Source: QPIN01 sp965224575 (lineage in GTDB: Bacteria > Pseudomonadota > Gammaproteobacteria > Methylococcales > Methylomonadaceae). From it: 64,000 nucleotides of DNA. The notes beneath the pieces are model-generated. The model ran no database searches. It was not told where the DNA came from and worked only from the letters and a program-made list of their open reading frames with translations. Within the stretch, counting starts at the first letter, position 1. Every line of letters begins with the position of its first letter. Where the stretch lies: assembly GCA_965224575.1 (NCBI GenBank), contig CBDCZQ010000006.1:1674001-1738000 (forward strand), read 5' to 3'. Of this stretch, positions 43,041-52,223 are shown piece by piece. A program made the translations under genes and the position numbers.

Positions 43041-44324
43041 TTATTCAACTATCTGATTAATTTCCAAAGCGAGAGTAGGGTTGTCTTTTACGACTATATC
43101 TTTTACTGTAGCAAATAGATCACCTTTTTGAGGCATTAGTTGGCCTGATAAAGAGATACGAGCAGTGACTTCAACAGTTTCTACAGAAGATATTTTTGCT
43201 GTTGGCATTGCAGCTTTCGTATCATCAAGCACTATGCGAATAGGTAAGTCTTTAACTTTGATTCGTTCAGCAGCAAGTGGCATTCTACCTCCTACAGGAC
43301 GGGCAAATACAAAGATAATTTGCTCATCATTGACTTGTGATTTTAATGCTGAATTTAACGTTAAATCAATTGTTACACTGGACGAAGATATATTTGAATC
43401 TTGGTTTTGAGGTTTTTGTACTTGAGTAGGTGTTATGCCTAGTTTTTGTTCGGCTGCTTTAATTGCAGGATTTATAAACCGTGTAACTTGTTCTTCACCT
43501 GATTTTTTCTTCGCTTTTTCCCAAAACGTAATGGCATGTTTATAATTGTTTGAAATAAATGCATCAATGCCTTGTAACATCAATGACGAAGGCTCAAATG
43601 GATCAATATTAAGAGCTTGTTTAATAAGGGTTTCTATCTCAGGCGTCATTTTTTCTTCAGAAGCTTGAAATAAAGCTTGAGCTTGAGCACCTTTCAGTCC
43701 GGCAGATTCTTCACTATCTGGATCAACTAGTTCAGCCATTTTTCCGTAAATTTTAGCCGCTTTACCAAACTGATTTACCGCAGCATAACTGTTAGCTAAT
43801 AAGAAGAGTTTTTCTTTGTTGTCAGGGTCCTGAGCTATTTTGGATTCTAAAAGGGCTATGGATTTTTCCATATTTGGTGGAGGGGTTTTACCGTCAGATT
43901 GTTGTTCGCCTGTTTGGGTTTGCTCCGTCATCGCCTGACTAATGATTAAATCATCACTGCGTCCAATTTTAAAATACATCCCTAAACTTACGATGAAAAG
44001 AATAAGGCAGAGTGATATTGCAATTGACCAGTGTAAGCTAGAAACATCGATTTTCTTGGGTTCTTTATGGTCTTGATCCTGTGCATCTTGTAATAAGGTT
44101 TTTTCTAACTCGGTCTTTAGAGTGATAAAAGTTTCTTGCTCTAAAGTACCTTGATCTCTTTCTTGCTCTAGCTCATGTAAGCGATCATGAAAAATATTAA
44201 TATTTTGTTGTTTTTGAATAGTATGGACTAATTTGTTTTTACGAAAAAATGGTAGCAGTGGCCAAAATATAAAGGAAAAAGCTAACAGTATAAGTATTGC
44301 AAAAATTAACCATAAACTTGTCAT
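43041..44324 (-). CDS. ccmI: Cytochrome c biogenesis protein CcmI
   Basis: Apocytochrome chaperone of System I. 427 residues with two N-terminal membrane helices (about 1-22 and 95-115). Between them is a cytoplasmic loop with heptads (HDRLHELEQERDQGTLEQETFITLKTELEKTLL), followed by TPR repeats (about 150-270) and a C-terminal beta domain. Last gene of ccmABCDEFGHI. Confidence 0.93.
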   Translation of the reverse strand: MTSLWLIFAILILLAFSFIFWPLLPFFRKNKLVHTIQKQQNINIFHDRLHELEQERDQGTLEQETFITLKTELEKTLLQDAQDQDHKEPKKIDVSSLHWSIAISLCLILFIVSLGMYFKIGRSDDLIISQAMTEQTQTGEQQSDGKTPPPNMEKSIALLESKIAQDPDNKEKLFLLANSYAAVNQFGKAAKIYGKMAELVDPDSEESAGLKGAQAQALFQASEEKMTPEIETLIKQALNIDPFEPSSLMLQGIDAFISNNYKHAITFWEKAKKKSGEEQVTRFINPAIKAAEQKLGITPTQVQKPQNQDSNISSSSVTIDLTLNSALKSQVNDEQIIFVFARPVGGRMPLAAERIKVKDLPIRIVLDDTKAAMPTAKISSVETVEVTARISLSGQLMPQKGDLFATVKDIVVKDNPTLALEINQIVE

Positions 44325-44325
44325 A

Positions 44326-44802
44326 TTAAGAGCCCCTTTTTTTATTTAGCAAGCTATTTAATTCTTTTTGCTGCTTTGAGTTCAATTCGATGTTGTTGCT
44401 AGTGCGTTTATTTCGTCCTCGAACAATTAAAAAGACGATGTATAAAGCAATGGCTAAAAGTAAAAATGGACCAAACCATAAGAGATAGGTTTGGGTAGTA
44501 ACTCTTGGTTCATACAGTACAAAATCACCATAACGATCAGTCATATACTTAACTATGTCATCGTCACTTTTATTAGCAGTTAACATTTGTTGCAGTTTTG
44601 TCCGTAAATCCTGAGCTATTTCAGCATTAGAGTCTGCGATGTTCTGGTTTTGACATTTTGGGCAGCGTAATTCGGCTGTTAATTTTTTAAAGCGGGCAGT
44701 TTTTTCAGCATCGTCAAATTGATAAACTTCAATTGCTGCATAAGCTGTTGTATAAAAAACAGAAATTATTGACAGGATAAAGATTGCTTTAAGTTGTTTC
44801 AT
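44326..44802 (-). CDS. ccmH: Cytochrome c-type biogenesis protein CcmH
   Basis: Thiol-reducing subunit of the haem lyase complex; the 158-residue protein has a signal peptide, the family motif ELRCPKCQNQNIADSNAEIAQDLR with the redox Cys pair, RYGDFVLYEPR, and one C-terminal helix. The Met at 44802 is preferred; a start at 44814 lies four codons earlier. It overlaps ccmG and ends one base before ccmI. Confidence 0.95.
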   Translation of the reverse strand: MKQLKAIFILSIISVFYTTAYAAIEVYQFDDAEKTARFKKLTAELRCPKCQNQNIADSNAEIAQDLRTKLQQMLTANKSDDDIVKYMTDRYGDFVLYEPRVTTQTYLLWFGPFLLLAIALYIVFLIVRGRNKRTSNNIELNSKQQKELNSLLNKKRGS

Positions 44803-45340
44803 TTGTCCACCCATTAGCTAGCATTACTTTAAAGTTAGACCAAACTTCAGCTGTTATTACTCCTACATGTCGGTATCTGATTATTCCTTGTGCATCTAAT
44901 AAATAAGTTTCAGGTGCTCCATAAACCCCTAGGTCTAGTCCAAGCATTCCTTTTTCATCATAAATATTAAATTTATAGGGATCGCCTAATTGCTCTAGCC
45001 ATGCTAAAGCTGCATTTCTATCATCTTTATAATTTAAACCAATGACGGGGACACTGGCTTCTTTGGCTATTGCTAATAATTGTTCATGTTCTTGGCGACA
45101 AGCTGGACACCATGTTGCCCAAACATTAATTAGTAAGGGTTGGCCAATAAAATCAGCATTAGTTAATAACTTGTTGGCATCGCGCAAAGCCGGCACTTGA
45201 AAAGCAGGAAAGGGTTTGTTTAATAAGGCTGAAGGAAGTTCCCTAGGGTCTATGCTTAGACCCTTCCATAAAAATGCTCCTAAAACAATAAATAGTGCTA
45301 GCGGAATAAATAATAATAATCTAGGCATGAGATGCCTCAT
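44789..45340 (-). CDS. ccmG: Thiol:disulfide interchange protein CcmG/DsbE
   Basis: Membrane-anchored periplasmic thioredoxin that reduces apocytochrome or CcmH. 183 residues: N-terminal helix, then LLINVWATWCPACRQEHEQL with the active-site WCPAC at about 79-83, and YGAPETYLLDAQGIIRYRHVG with the cis-Pro region. Start overlaps the end of ccmF by 20 bases. Confidence 0.96.
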   Translation of the reverse strand: MRHLMPRLLLFIPLALFIVLGAFLWKGLSIDPRELPSALLNKPFPAFQVPALRDANKLLTNADFIGQPLLINVWATWCPACRQEHEQLLAIAKEASVPVIGLNYKDDRNAALAWLEQLGDPYKFNIYDEKGMLGLDLGVYGAPETYLLDAQGIIRYRHVGVITAEVWSNFKVMLANGWTNETT

Positions 45341-47288
45341 CCGCAGTGGGTGTGCTTTTTTTTCTGCGATAGCGCTTATCTGTCACTGTGACTAGACCGC
45401 CCAAAGCCATTAGGGTGCCTCCATACCAAAGCCAGCGTACAAAGGGTTTATAATGAACTCGAACAGCCCATGCGCCATCATCTAAAGGTTCACCCAGTGC
45501 AACATAAAGATCACGAAAAACTCCCTGGTCTATGTCTGCTTCGGTCATCATGTTATTTTTTACGCTGTAATGTCTTTTTTCTGGGTTTAAAGTGGTGATA
45601 ACACTATCTCCATCACGAACAACTATTTGACCTCTATCAGCAGTATAATTTGCACCTTGTACTTTTTGAATGCCTTTAAATTCAAATTCATATCCTGCCA
45701 GAGTCACTTTATCGCCTGAAACCATACGAATATCACGCTCTTCACTATAAACTGAGACTAATGTAATCCCGATGGCAACAACTGCAACGCCAAGGTGAGC
45801 AAGCATCATTCCATAATAACTCATGGGTAATTGTTTTAGTTTGGTAAAGATGTTGTCAGCATGTTTGAATTTACCGATAAATTCTAAAGATATTGTCAAA
45901 ATGATCCATAGGCTAACTGAAATACCTAAAAACACTGAGAAATCAAACCCCGAACCATAAACAAAAGGAAACACTAATCCTATGAGTAAACTGGCAAGTG
46001 CAGGTTTCCAAAGTGCTTTAATCACTCGATCTATTGAAGTATCTCGCCAACGAACAGAGATTGAAATACCCAGGCCTATTGTCATTAAACTCATAATAGG
46101 AACAAAGACAGCATTAAAATAGGGGGGGCCTACGGAGATTTTTCCACCATCTAAAGCATCTAATAATAGAGGATACAAGGTGCCTAAAAGCACAGTCATC
46201 GCCATAACGGTTAAAAACACATTATTAATTAGTATTAACGTTTCTCTCGATAACCATGAAAAACGGGATTCACTTTGAACATTAGGTGCTTTGATGGCAA
46301 ATAATGTTAATGAGCCACCAATGGTGATTGCCAAAAGAATCAGAATAAATAATCCACGTTCTGGATCACTAGCAAAAGCGTGTACAGAAGTTAATACACC
46401 CGAACGAACCAAGAATGTACCTAATAAACTTAATGAGAAAGCAAAGATTGCAAGTAGTAATGTCCAGCTTTTAAAGACACCACGCTTTTCAGTTGCAGCC
46501 AATGAGTGAACTAAGGCTGTACCGACTAACCAAGGCATAAGTGATGCGTTTTCAACTGGATCCCAAAACCACCATCCACCCCAGCCTAGTTCGTAATAAG
46601 CCCACCAACTGCCTAAGGTAATACCCATGGCTAAAAAAGCCCAGGCAACATTTGTCCATGGACGAGACCAACGTGCCCATGCAGCATCTAAACGTCCAGA
46701 TAGCAAAGCTGCAATGGCAAATGCAAAAGCAACAGAAAAACCAACATAACCCATGTACAACATAGGAGGGTGAACGATTAATCCAAAGTCTTGTAATAAA
46801 GGGTTTAAGTCAGCACCATCGGCAGGGAATCTTGGTAAATAACGTTCAAAAGGGCTAGAGGTTAATAATAAAAATAAGATAAAGCCGATAGAGATCATGC
46901 CCATAACTGATAACACTCTTGCAAGCATATCTAATGGAAGGTCTTTGCTGAAAATACTGACGGCTAGTGTCCAGCCTGTCAGGATTAAAGCCCATAATAA
47001 CAGTGATCCTTCGTGACCACCCCAGATAGCACTGAGTTTGTATTGAAAGGGTAGCTGACTATTCGAGTGATTAGCAACATAGGCAACTGAAAAATCATCG
47101 GTAGCAAAGGCGTAACCTAGGCAGATAAAACTGATCATAACAAAGAAAAATTGAGCTCTTGCCATTGATTGACCGTAGTGCATCCATAATTCATTTTTTA
47201 CTGCAGTTCCATACATAGGAATTATTGCTAATAAAATAGAAAAACAAAACGCTAATATTAAAGAAAATTCACCTATTTCTGGTATCAC
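45321..47288 (-). CDS. ccmF: Haem lyase subunit CcmF
   Basis: Core of the cytochrome c synthetase, 655 residues with about 15 membrane helices. The tryptophan-rich haem-handling motif WGGWWFWDPVENASLMPW lies at about 235-252, and conserved histidines (VHPPMLYMGYVGFSV and HSLAATEKRG) are present. It follows ccmE with a 4-base overlap and precedes ccmG with a 20-base overlap. Confidence 0.97.
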   Translation of the reverse strand: MIPEIGEFSLILAFCFSILLAIIPMYGTAVKNELWMHYGQSMARAQFFFVMISFICLGYAFATDDFSVAYVANHSNSQLPFQYKLSAIWGGHEGSLLLWALILTGWTLAVSIFSKDLPLDMLARVLSVMGMISIGFILFLLLTSSPFERYLPRFPADGADLNPLLQDFGLIVHPPMLYMGYVGFSVAFAFAIAALLSGRLDAAWARWSRPWTNVAWAFLAMGITLGSWWAYYELGWGGWWFWDPVENASLMPWLVGTALVHSLAATEKRGVFKSWTLLLAIFAFSLSLLGTFLVRSGVLTSVHAFASDPERGLFILILLAITIGGSLTLFAIKAPNVQSESRFSWLSRETLILINNVFLTVMAMTVLLGTLYPLLLDALDGGKISVGPPYFNAVFVPIMSLMTIGLGISISVRWRDTSIDRVIKALWKPALASLLIGLVFPFVYGSGFDFSVFLGISVSLWIILTISLEFIGKFKHADNIFTKLKQLPMSYYGMMLAHLGVAVVAIGITLVSVYSEERDIRMVSGDKVTLAGYEFEFKGIQKVQGANYTADRGQIVVRDGDSVITTLNPEKRHYSVKNNMMTEADIDQGVFRDLYVALGEPLDDGAWAVRVHYKPFVRWLWYGGTLMALGGLVTVTDKRYRRKKSTPTADEASHA

Positions 47289-47719
47289 TTTGATTCCACC
47301 TTTTTCTTCATTGATTCTGCAATTTCTGGGGGCATATAGTTTTCATCATGTTTAGCTAATACTTCATCGGCTTGAAAGATGCCTTGATCATCCATTTTAC
47401 CTTGGGCAATAATTCCTTGCTCTTCTCGGAATAAATCAGGCAAAATCCCTGTGTATGAAACAGTCATGGGCTTTCCATAATCAGTTAAGTCAAAATTAAC
47501 TTGTAAGGAATCTTTTGATCGTTTTACACTGCCTTTGACAACCATACCGCCCACCCGAATTCTTGTGCCTACGGGGGCTTCACCATTAGCTACTTGAGAA
47601 GTAGAGTAAAATAAATTAATATTCTGACTTAAAGCGTACATGGTTAAGCCAACAGCTATACCTGCACCAAATACAAGTGCAAGAATAATATATAAGCGTT
47701 TTTTTCTTTTTGGAGTCAT
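47285..47719 (-). CDS. ccmE: Haem chaperone CcmE
   Basis: Periplasmic haem chaperone with an N-terminal anchor. It has the OB-fold GTRIRVGGMVVKGSV and the haem-attachment motif LAKHDENYMPPEI, where His is covalently linked to haem and Tyr follows it. 144 residues, normal length. ATG/stop overlaps with both ccmD and ccmF. Confidence 0.97.
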   Translation of the reverse strand: MTPKRKKRLYIILALVFGAGIAVGLTMYALSQNINLFYSTSQVANGEAPVGTRIRVGGMVVKGSVKRSKDSLQVNFDLTDYGKPMTVSYTGILPDLFREEQGIIAQGKMDDQGIFQADEVLAKHDENYMPPEIAESMKKKVESK

Positions 47720-47898
47720 ATTGACTTGCTCTCTCTTTTTAAGCGGCGTTTTGCCTGTTTAAAAAATTGTCGTCTGTCCCAATAGACAGATAAAATATTG
47801 TAAAGAATTACGAATAAGCCTATGCCATAACTTAGCCATACATACAGGCCATGTTTACCCATTTGTAAAAAATCAGCAAAAGATGCAAAATGTCCCAT
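47716..47898 (-). CDS. ccmD: CcmD
   Basis: Small 60-residue membrane protein with one helix (LYVWLSYGIGLFVILYNIL) and a basic cytoplasmic tail ending KRRLKRESKSI. CcmD helps release holo-CcmE from the CcmABC complex. Called by size, topology and position between ccmC and ccmE. Confidence 0.92.
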   Translation of the reverse strand: MGHFASFADFLQMGKHGLYVWLSYGIGLFVILYNILSVYWDRRQFFKQAKRRLKRESKSI

Positions 47899-47900
47899 AA

Positions 47901-48650
47901 TTAATAACGCTCAACTAATGATTTAACCCAGTCAGATCTGTTTTCTCGCCGTAAAACCTCAGTTCGCGCCCGGCTCATTAATATGACAGCAAAAAAACAA
48001 TAAAATCCAATAATCATAATTAATAAAGGAATCCACATGTCGGGTGGCATAGCTGGTTTTTCTGTCATCTTAAATGTCGCACCTTGATGCAAAGTATTCC
48101 ACCACTCAACTGAATATTTAATAATAGGTATATTAACCACACCGACTAGAGCTAATACTGCTGCAGCTTTATCTCCGCTTGCAACATGTTCATAGGCTGA
48201 GGTTAAGGCAATAACACCAACATAAAGAAAAAACAATACTAGCATAGATGTTAGCCGAGCATCCCAAACCCACCAAGCTCCCCAGGTAGGTTTGCCCCAA
48301 ATTGCACCCGTTACTAAAGCTAAAACAGCCATTGAAGCACCAATGGGAGCGCAAGATTTAGCAATTACATGAGCTATTTTTATTTTCCAGATTAATCCAA
48401 TGGCACCTGCCACTGCCATCAGCATATAGCAAGATTGTGCCAGAATTGCAGTCGGAACATGTATATATATAATACGAAAACTATTTCCTTGTTGGTAGTC
48501 TGCTGGCGCAAATACTAATCCCCAAATAGTTCCAGTGACTATTAATAAGAAAGCTATGATGGTAAACCAAGGTAATAGTTTACTGGTTATATCATAAAAC
48601 CAGCGAGGCGATGCTAATCGATAAAACCATCTAGGGAATTTTATTTTCAT
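47901..48650 (-). CDS. ccmC: Haem exporter/handling protein CcmC
   Basis: Membrane protein of 249 residues and six helices that loads haem onto CcmE. The tryptophan-rich motif WGAWWVWDARLTSMLVLFFLY and histidines in YIHVPTAILAQSCYM and WWNTLHQGATF mark the haem site. Two bases separate it from ccmD. Confidence 0.97.
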   Translation of the reverse strand: MKIKFPRWFYRLASPRWFYDITSKLLPWFTIIAFLLIVTGTIWGLVFAPADYQQGNSFRIIYIHVPTAILAQSCYMLMAVAGAIGLIWKIKIAHVIAKSCAPIGASMAVLALVTGAIWGKPTWGAWWVWDARLTSMLVLFFLYVGVIALTSAYEHVASGDKAAAVLALVGVVNIPIIKYSVEWWNTLHQGATFKMTEKPAMPPDMWIPLLIMIIGFYCFFAVILMSRARTEVLRRENRSDWVKSLVERY

Positions 48651-48662
48651 AATTTATTTCTC

Positions 48663-49334
48663 TTAACTACGAACACTAATTTTTAATGCAGCAACAATAG
48701 CAAAAGGAGCCAAAACAAGACTTAAGGCTAACATCGCTGCCAATAAAGCTAAATATCCTTGAATGGGTAGTCCTATGGAGCCAGCTTGAACACTACTTGC
48801 TCCAAAAATAAGAACGGGGATATACAGTGGAAGTACTAATAAAGAGATTAGAATCCCCCCTTTTCTCAAGCCAACAGTGAGAGCTGCACCAATGGCTCCT
48901 ATCAGGCTTAATGTGGGCGTACCTAGCAGAAGACTTAGAATTAACGGTTTAACGCCTTCACTTGGAAGAAACAACATCAGGGCTAAAATAGGTGAGACCA
49001 AAGCAAGACAGAAGCCACTGATTAACCAGTGGTTCGTCACTTTTGCCAGAACCAGAAGTAGCAAAGGCTGGGGGCTTACTAGCATATGTTCTAAAGAACC
49101 ATCATCAAAGTCACTACGGAAAATCCCATCTACTGACAATAAACTAGCTAATAATGCTGCAACCCAAATAACTCCTGGTGCTAGTTGAGATAAAAATGAT
49201 GCCTCGGGACTAACGCCTAGGGGGAATAATATACCGACCATTAAAAAAAAAGCCAAGGGGTTAATAATGTCGTTTCGTCGTCGGAATGTTAGTAAAAGGT
49301 CACGACGGAGTGCGGCTAGAAAAAAATTCATCAA
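48663..49334 (-). CDS. ccmB: Haem ABC exporter permease CcmB
   Basis: Six-helix permease of 223 residues with LRRDLLLTFRRRNDIINPLAFFLMV and the conserved FDDGSLEHMLVSPQPL loop. Partner of CcmA. The start at 49334 overlaps the ccmA stop; an adjacent Met codon at 49331 is equally possible. Confidence 0.96.
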   Translation of the reverse strand: MMNFFLAALRRDLLLTFRRRNDIINPLAFFLMVGILFPLGVSPEASFLSQLAPGVIWVAALLASLLSVDGIFRSDFDDGSLEHMLVSPQPLLLLVLAKVTNHWLISGFCLALVSPILALMLFLPSEGVKPLILSLLLGTPTLSLIGAIGAALTVGLRKGGILISLLVLPLYIPVLIFGASSVQAGSIGLPIQGYLALLAAMLALSLVLAPFAIVAALKISVRS

Positions 49335-49954
49335 GTAAGAGCATTATCTAAATTAAGGCATCGTACTTCTTTATCTGGAATGCTAAGATTATGATGCGTG
49401 GTTAATATAATGCTACCACCGGCCTGAACATGCTGAGCAATTAAAGCTTCTTTTTCAGTCACTCCTTTTTTATCTAAGGCAGTAAAAGGTTCATCAAGAA
49501 TCCAGAGCGGAGCACTGCTTAAGTATAAGCGAGCAAGCCCAACTCTACGTTGCTGTCCTGCTGATAAGGTATGACACGGTATATCTTCGTATCCATACAA
49601 GCCAACTTTTTCTAAAGCCTTGGGAATATTCATTTGATTTAGTGATGGGTCTAGCTGTGACATCCAGGCTAGATTTTCTTCTGCAGTTAACGTACCTTTA
49701 ACACCGGATAAATGACCAACATATAATAATGCTTGATAAAAAAATTCTCTATCTTCCTCAATATTTTTACCATGCCAGAGAACTTCACCTTCAAAGGCAT
49801 CTGATAATCCACATAGAATCCGCAATAAAGTTGTTTTTCCACTTCCATTTTGTCCTTCTATTTGCAACACTTCACTTTGATTTAAAATAAAGGATAGCCC
49901 CTCAAATAAGGTACGTTCATCACGCTCACAAAACAAGTTTTTAACTTCAAGCAT
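49331..49954 (-). CDS. ccmA: Haem ABC exporter ATP-binding protein CcmA
   Basis: ABC ATPase of 207 residues with Walker A GQNGSGKTTLLRIL (about 35-48), signature LSAGQQRRVGLARL and Walker B LWILDEPFTALD. It powers release of haem-loaded CcmE from CcmC. First gene of the ccm operon; ccmB overlaps by four bases. Confidence 0.97.
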   Translation of the reverse strand: MLEVKNLFCERDERTLFEGLSFILNQSEVLQIEGQNGSGKTTLLRILCGLSDAFEGEVLWHGKNIEEDREFFYQALLYVGHLSGVKGTLTAEENLAWMSQLDPSLNQMNIPKALEKVGLYGYEDIPCHTLSAGQQRRVGLARLYLSSAPLWILDEPFTALDKKGVTEKEALIAQHVQAGGSIILTTHHNLSIPDKEVRCLNLDNALT

Positions 49955-50374
49955 GACTGGGGTGCAAAAAGGTAAGTATTAAATTGGTGAACATAAAGAC
50001 GTTTAATGGTGGAAATAGTTCCAGGAAAACAAAAAAAACATATACACTTTTAGCAGTGATTGATGAGAGAAATATATAGAATAATTAATATTGGTGTACT
50101 TATAACAAATTATTTCAAATCAAATAATACCATACAGTCTAATCGCTAAAAAGAGAATAGGTAATAATCACAGTAGGCAGAGCAATTGTTCTGTGTTAAA
50201 TAACTTAAAAAAATCGTTAGCATGTTGAATATAAAAGATAATTCTTATAGAAGAGTATTAATTAAAGTAAAAAGTCAGGAAAGCAATGAATGAGTTGATA
50301 TAATTTACGATAGAGGATACAAGTTCATTGTGTCTAGTACATTAATTATACTTCAAACTGATTAAGCTATCCAT
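49955..50374. other. Gene-free interval between ccmA and the SirB gene
   Basis: About 420 AT-rich bases between the divergent ccmA and SirB-like genes. It presumably holds both promoters, but I could not single out convincing boxes. One 23-codon frame at 50222 has no ribosome binding site and is not called. No RNA gene or repeat was recognised. Confidence 0.6.
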
Positions 50375-50734
50375 ATGATTAAATTGATTCATCTTACTTT
50401 TATTTTAACCTCGGTTATTAGTTTTTCTGCTCGTTTTGCATTGTCTTTTTTTAAGCCAGAAATACTACAAAATAAATTTATAAAAATTGCTCCGCATGTA
50501 ATAGATACAGTATTACTTATTAGTGGAGTCGTACTTGTTTTACAAGGTAATTGGTTAGAAGGTGAGTTTGGGTGGATTGTATCAAAACTGACTTTACTGG
50601 CAGGCTATATTATCTTTGGTGTTATTGCTATGCGAGCAAAAACTAAGGGAAAACGCTGGATAGGTTTTCTTGCTGCTATGCTATGCTATGTTAGTATTTT
50701 TATAATAGCAATAACAAAAAATGGTTTTTTTTAG
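50375..50734 (+). CDS. SirB2-like membrane protein
   Basis: 119-residue protein of four hydrophobic helices. The family pattern is IKLIHLTFILTSVISFSARF at the start, then APHVIDTVLLISGVVLVL, SKLTLLAGYIIFGVIAMR and a basic loop KTKGKRW. SirB-family proteins are small integral membrane proteins of unknown function. Its name derives from an invasion-gene locus, but this protein's role is unknown. Ends at a shared terminator with the convergent cold shock gene. Confidence 0.85.
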   Translation: MIKLIHLTFILTSVISFSARFALSFFKPEILQNKFIKIAPHVIDTVLLISGVVLVLQGNWLEGEFGWIVSKLTLLAGYIIFGVIAMRAKTKGKRWIGFLAAMLCYVSIFIIAITKNGFF

Positions 50735-50772
50735 AAAGCTCTGAGTTCAGGAGTTAAAAAAAGAGTAGAAAC

Positions 50773-50811
50773 AAAAAAGCCTCACTTGTCATAGACAAGT
50801 GAGGCTTTTTT
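50773..50811. terminator. Bidirectional terminator between SirB and cold shock genes
   Basis: A perfect 18-bp stem (AAAAAAGCCTCACTTGTC and its exact inverse) with a 3-base loop ATA. A-run and T-run on opposite sides allow termination of both convergent genes. Confidence 0.95.
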
Positions 50812-50832
50812 TCAATAAATAATTTGACTTAT

Positions 50833-51036
50833 TTACTGTGGTTGAACTTGAGCTGCTTGTAGACCTTTAGGTCCATTTTCAACTTCATATACAACAGTTT
50901 GACCTTCAGCTAAGGTTTTAAAGCCGTCACCAATGATTGCTCTGAAGTGTACAAATACATCTTCACCGCCATCTTCTGGGGAGATAAAGCCAAAACCTTT
51001 AGCTTCGTTAAACCATTTTACAGTACCAGTTGCCAT
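50833..51036 (-). CDS. CspA-family cold shock protein
   Basis: 67-residue single-domain OB-fold RNA chaperone. The start MATGTVKWFNEAKGFGFISPEDGGEDVFVHF carries RNP1 (KGFGFI) and RNP2 (VFVHF). The Met at 51036 has GAGGA nine bases upstream; the frame runs to 51051. Preceded by a long untranslated region, as is usual for cold shock genes. Confidence 0.97.
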   Translation of the reverse strand: MATGTVKWFNEAKGFGFISPEDGGEDVFVHFRAIIGDGFKTLAEGQTVVYEVENGPKGLQAAQVQPQ

Positions 51037-51390
51037 TTTTGAAATCCTCAAAATGTAATAAAAAATAAAAAACGCGAGCAGATTGCATGATAAGGATTCA
51101 GAGATGTGCCAATAAAAGGATGTTCTTAGAAAACCAGCTTGAGCAAAAGCAAGCGAGTATATTCTAACTCACAAAATTAATAATTACACATTTTTTTTTA
51201 AGGTTTGTGCTGCATTTCTCTTTTTTTACAAATGTAAAATCTATATATTGCAAATGCTTAAGGTGTTCAGTTGATATAAGGTTGAAAAAAAACCTGTAAA
51301 TATAGAGCTGGCTATAGATAATACATAGAAGACTATTTTAAAGGTGCATGAGTAATTGCTTAAATAACTATATTTGGCGTAGCACTCTTG
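51037..51390 (-). promoter_or_regulatory. Upstream region of the cold shock gene
   Basis: About 350 gene-free AT-rich bases between the phosphorylase-like gene's 3' end and the cold shock gene. Cold shock genes usually have long structured leaders, and this space could encode one. I could not identify a specific fold or a cold box by eye. Confidence 0.35.
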
Positions 51391-52218
51391 CTATAGTATA
51401 ACTTTTAAACAGTTAATATCTATTTCTAGTTTTTTTAGCACATCCTTACTACTTTTTAATTTTGCTTGATTATTCGTCAACCAAGATTCTGCTGACAGCA
51501 TTTGCCAGCGTGATAGTAACGATTTTAGCCTTATTTTTCCACTCACTGTAAAATTCCATTGCTGTAATATTAGGTTGAATTCTTTTAGTTCACTTGGAAT
51601 GACTGATTTTTGAAGCAATACCCAATGATTTAATAGCTGTTCAATCTGAGTTAATTGGTTGCTAATCAGTTGAGACACTTTTTTGGCATTTATTGATTCT
51701 ATTGTTGTTTGCTCATTATCAGATATAACTTTAATTGAGTGGATAAGTTCGTTAGAACTAAATCTAACTGACGTTTCATAAAATGCTGAAGCTTCCATAT
51801 CATTCATATAGCTTGCAGAATATTCCGTACAGGGTTTGGACGAAGTTTGGACTTCGCTTGTCTTGGATAAATTAGTTCCAATTAATTGTGGATAAAACCT
51901 TTTACCGGAATCTTTATCAACGATTTTTGATGCCAATAAAATGTCACCTATGGATTCGAATTTATGTCCAGCAATGCCTATATTGATTAATACAGGTAAA
52001 TGCTGGAACTGAAAAATGGCCTGTGTATATGCAACTGCCCCTGCCATTGTTACTTTGCCGATTCCTGAAATTGTTAATACGATTGAATCATTTTTATAGA
52101 TGGGAAAAGGATGGTTAAAAATTTCTTTTTTTAACTCAAATTGCTTAATTAAAGGTTTGGCTTCACATTCTAGCGCAGTATAAATAAACAGATTAGGCGT
52201 GTTGATAAAATGGGTCAT
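51391..52218 (-). CDS. Nucleoside phosphorylase-like protein with C-terminal extension
   Basis: About 275 residues. The first ~185 match the purine/uridine phosphorylase (MTA/SAH nucleosidase-like) fold: IYTALECEAKPLI at the N-terminus, LTISGIGKVTMAGAVAYT, INIGIAGHKFESIGDILLAS, and NDMEASAFYE, which holds the ribose-contacting Met-Glu pair. The last ~90 residues are a helical extension not part of the core fold. Substrate unknown. The start at 52218 (MTHFIN) overlaps the preceding glycosyltransferase gene's end. Confidence 0.75.
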   Translation of the reverse strand: MTHFINTPNLFIYTALECEAKPLIKQFELKKEIFNHPFPIYKNDSIVLTISGIGKVTMAGAVAYTQAIFQFQHLPVLINIGIAGHKFESIGDILLASKIVDKDSGKRFYPQLIGTNLSKTSEVQTSSKPCTEYSASYMNDMEASAFYETSVRFSSNELIHSIKVISDNEQTTIESINAKKVSQLISNQLTQIEQLLNHWVLLQKSVIPSELKEFNLILQQWNFTVSGKIRLKSLLSRWQMLSAESWLTNNQAKLKSSKDVLKKLEIDINCLKVIL

Positions 52219-52223
52219 AAAAA

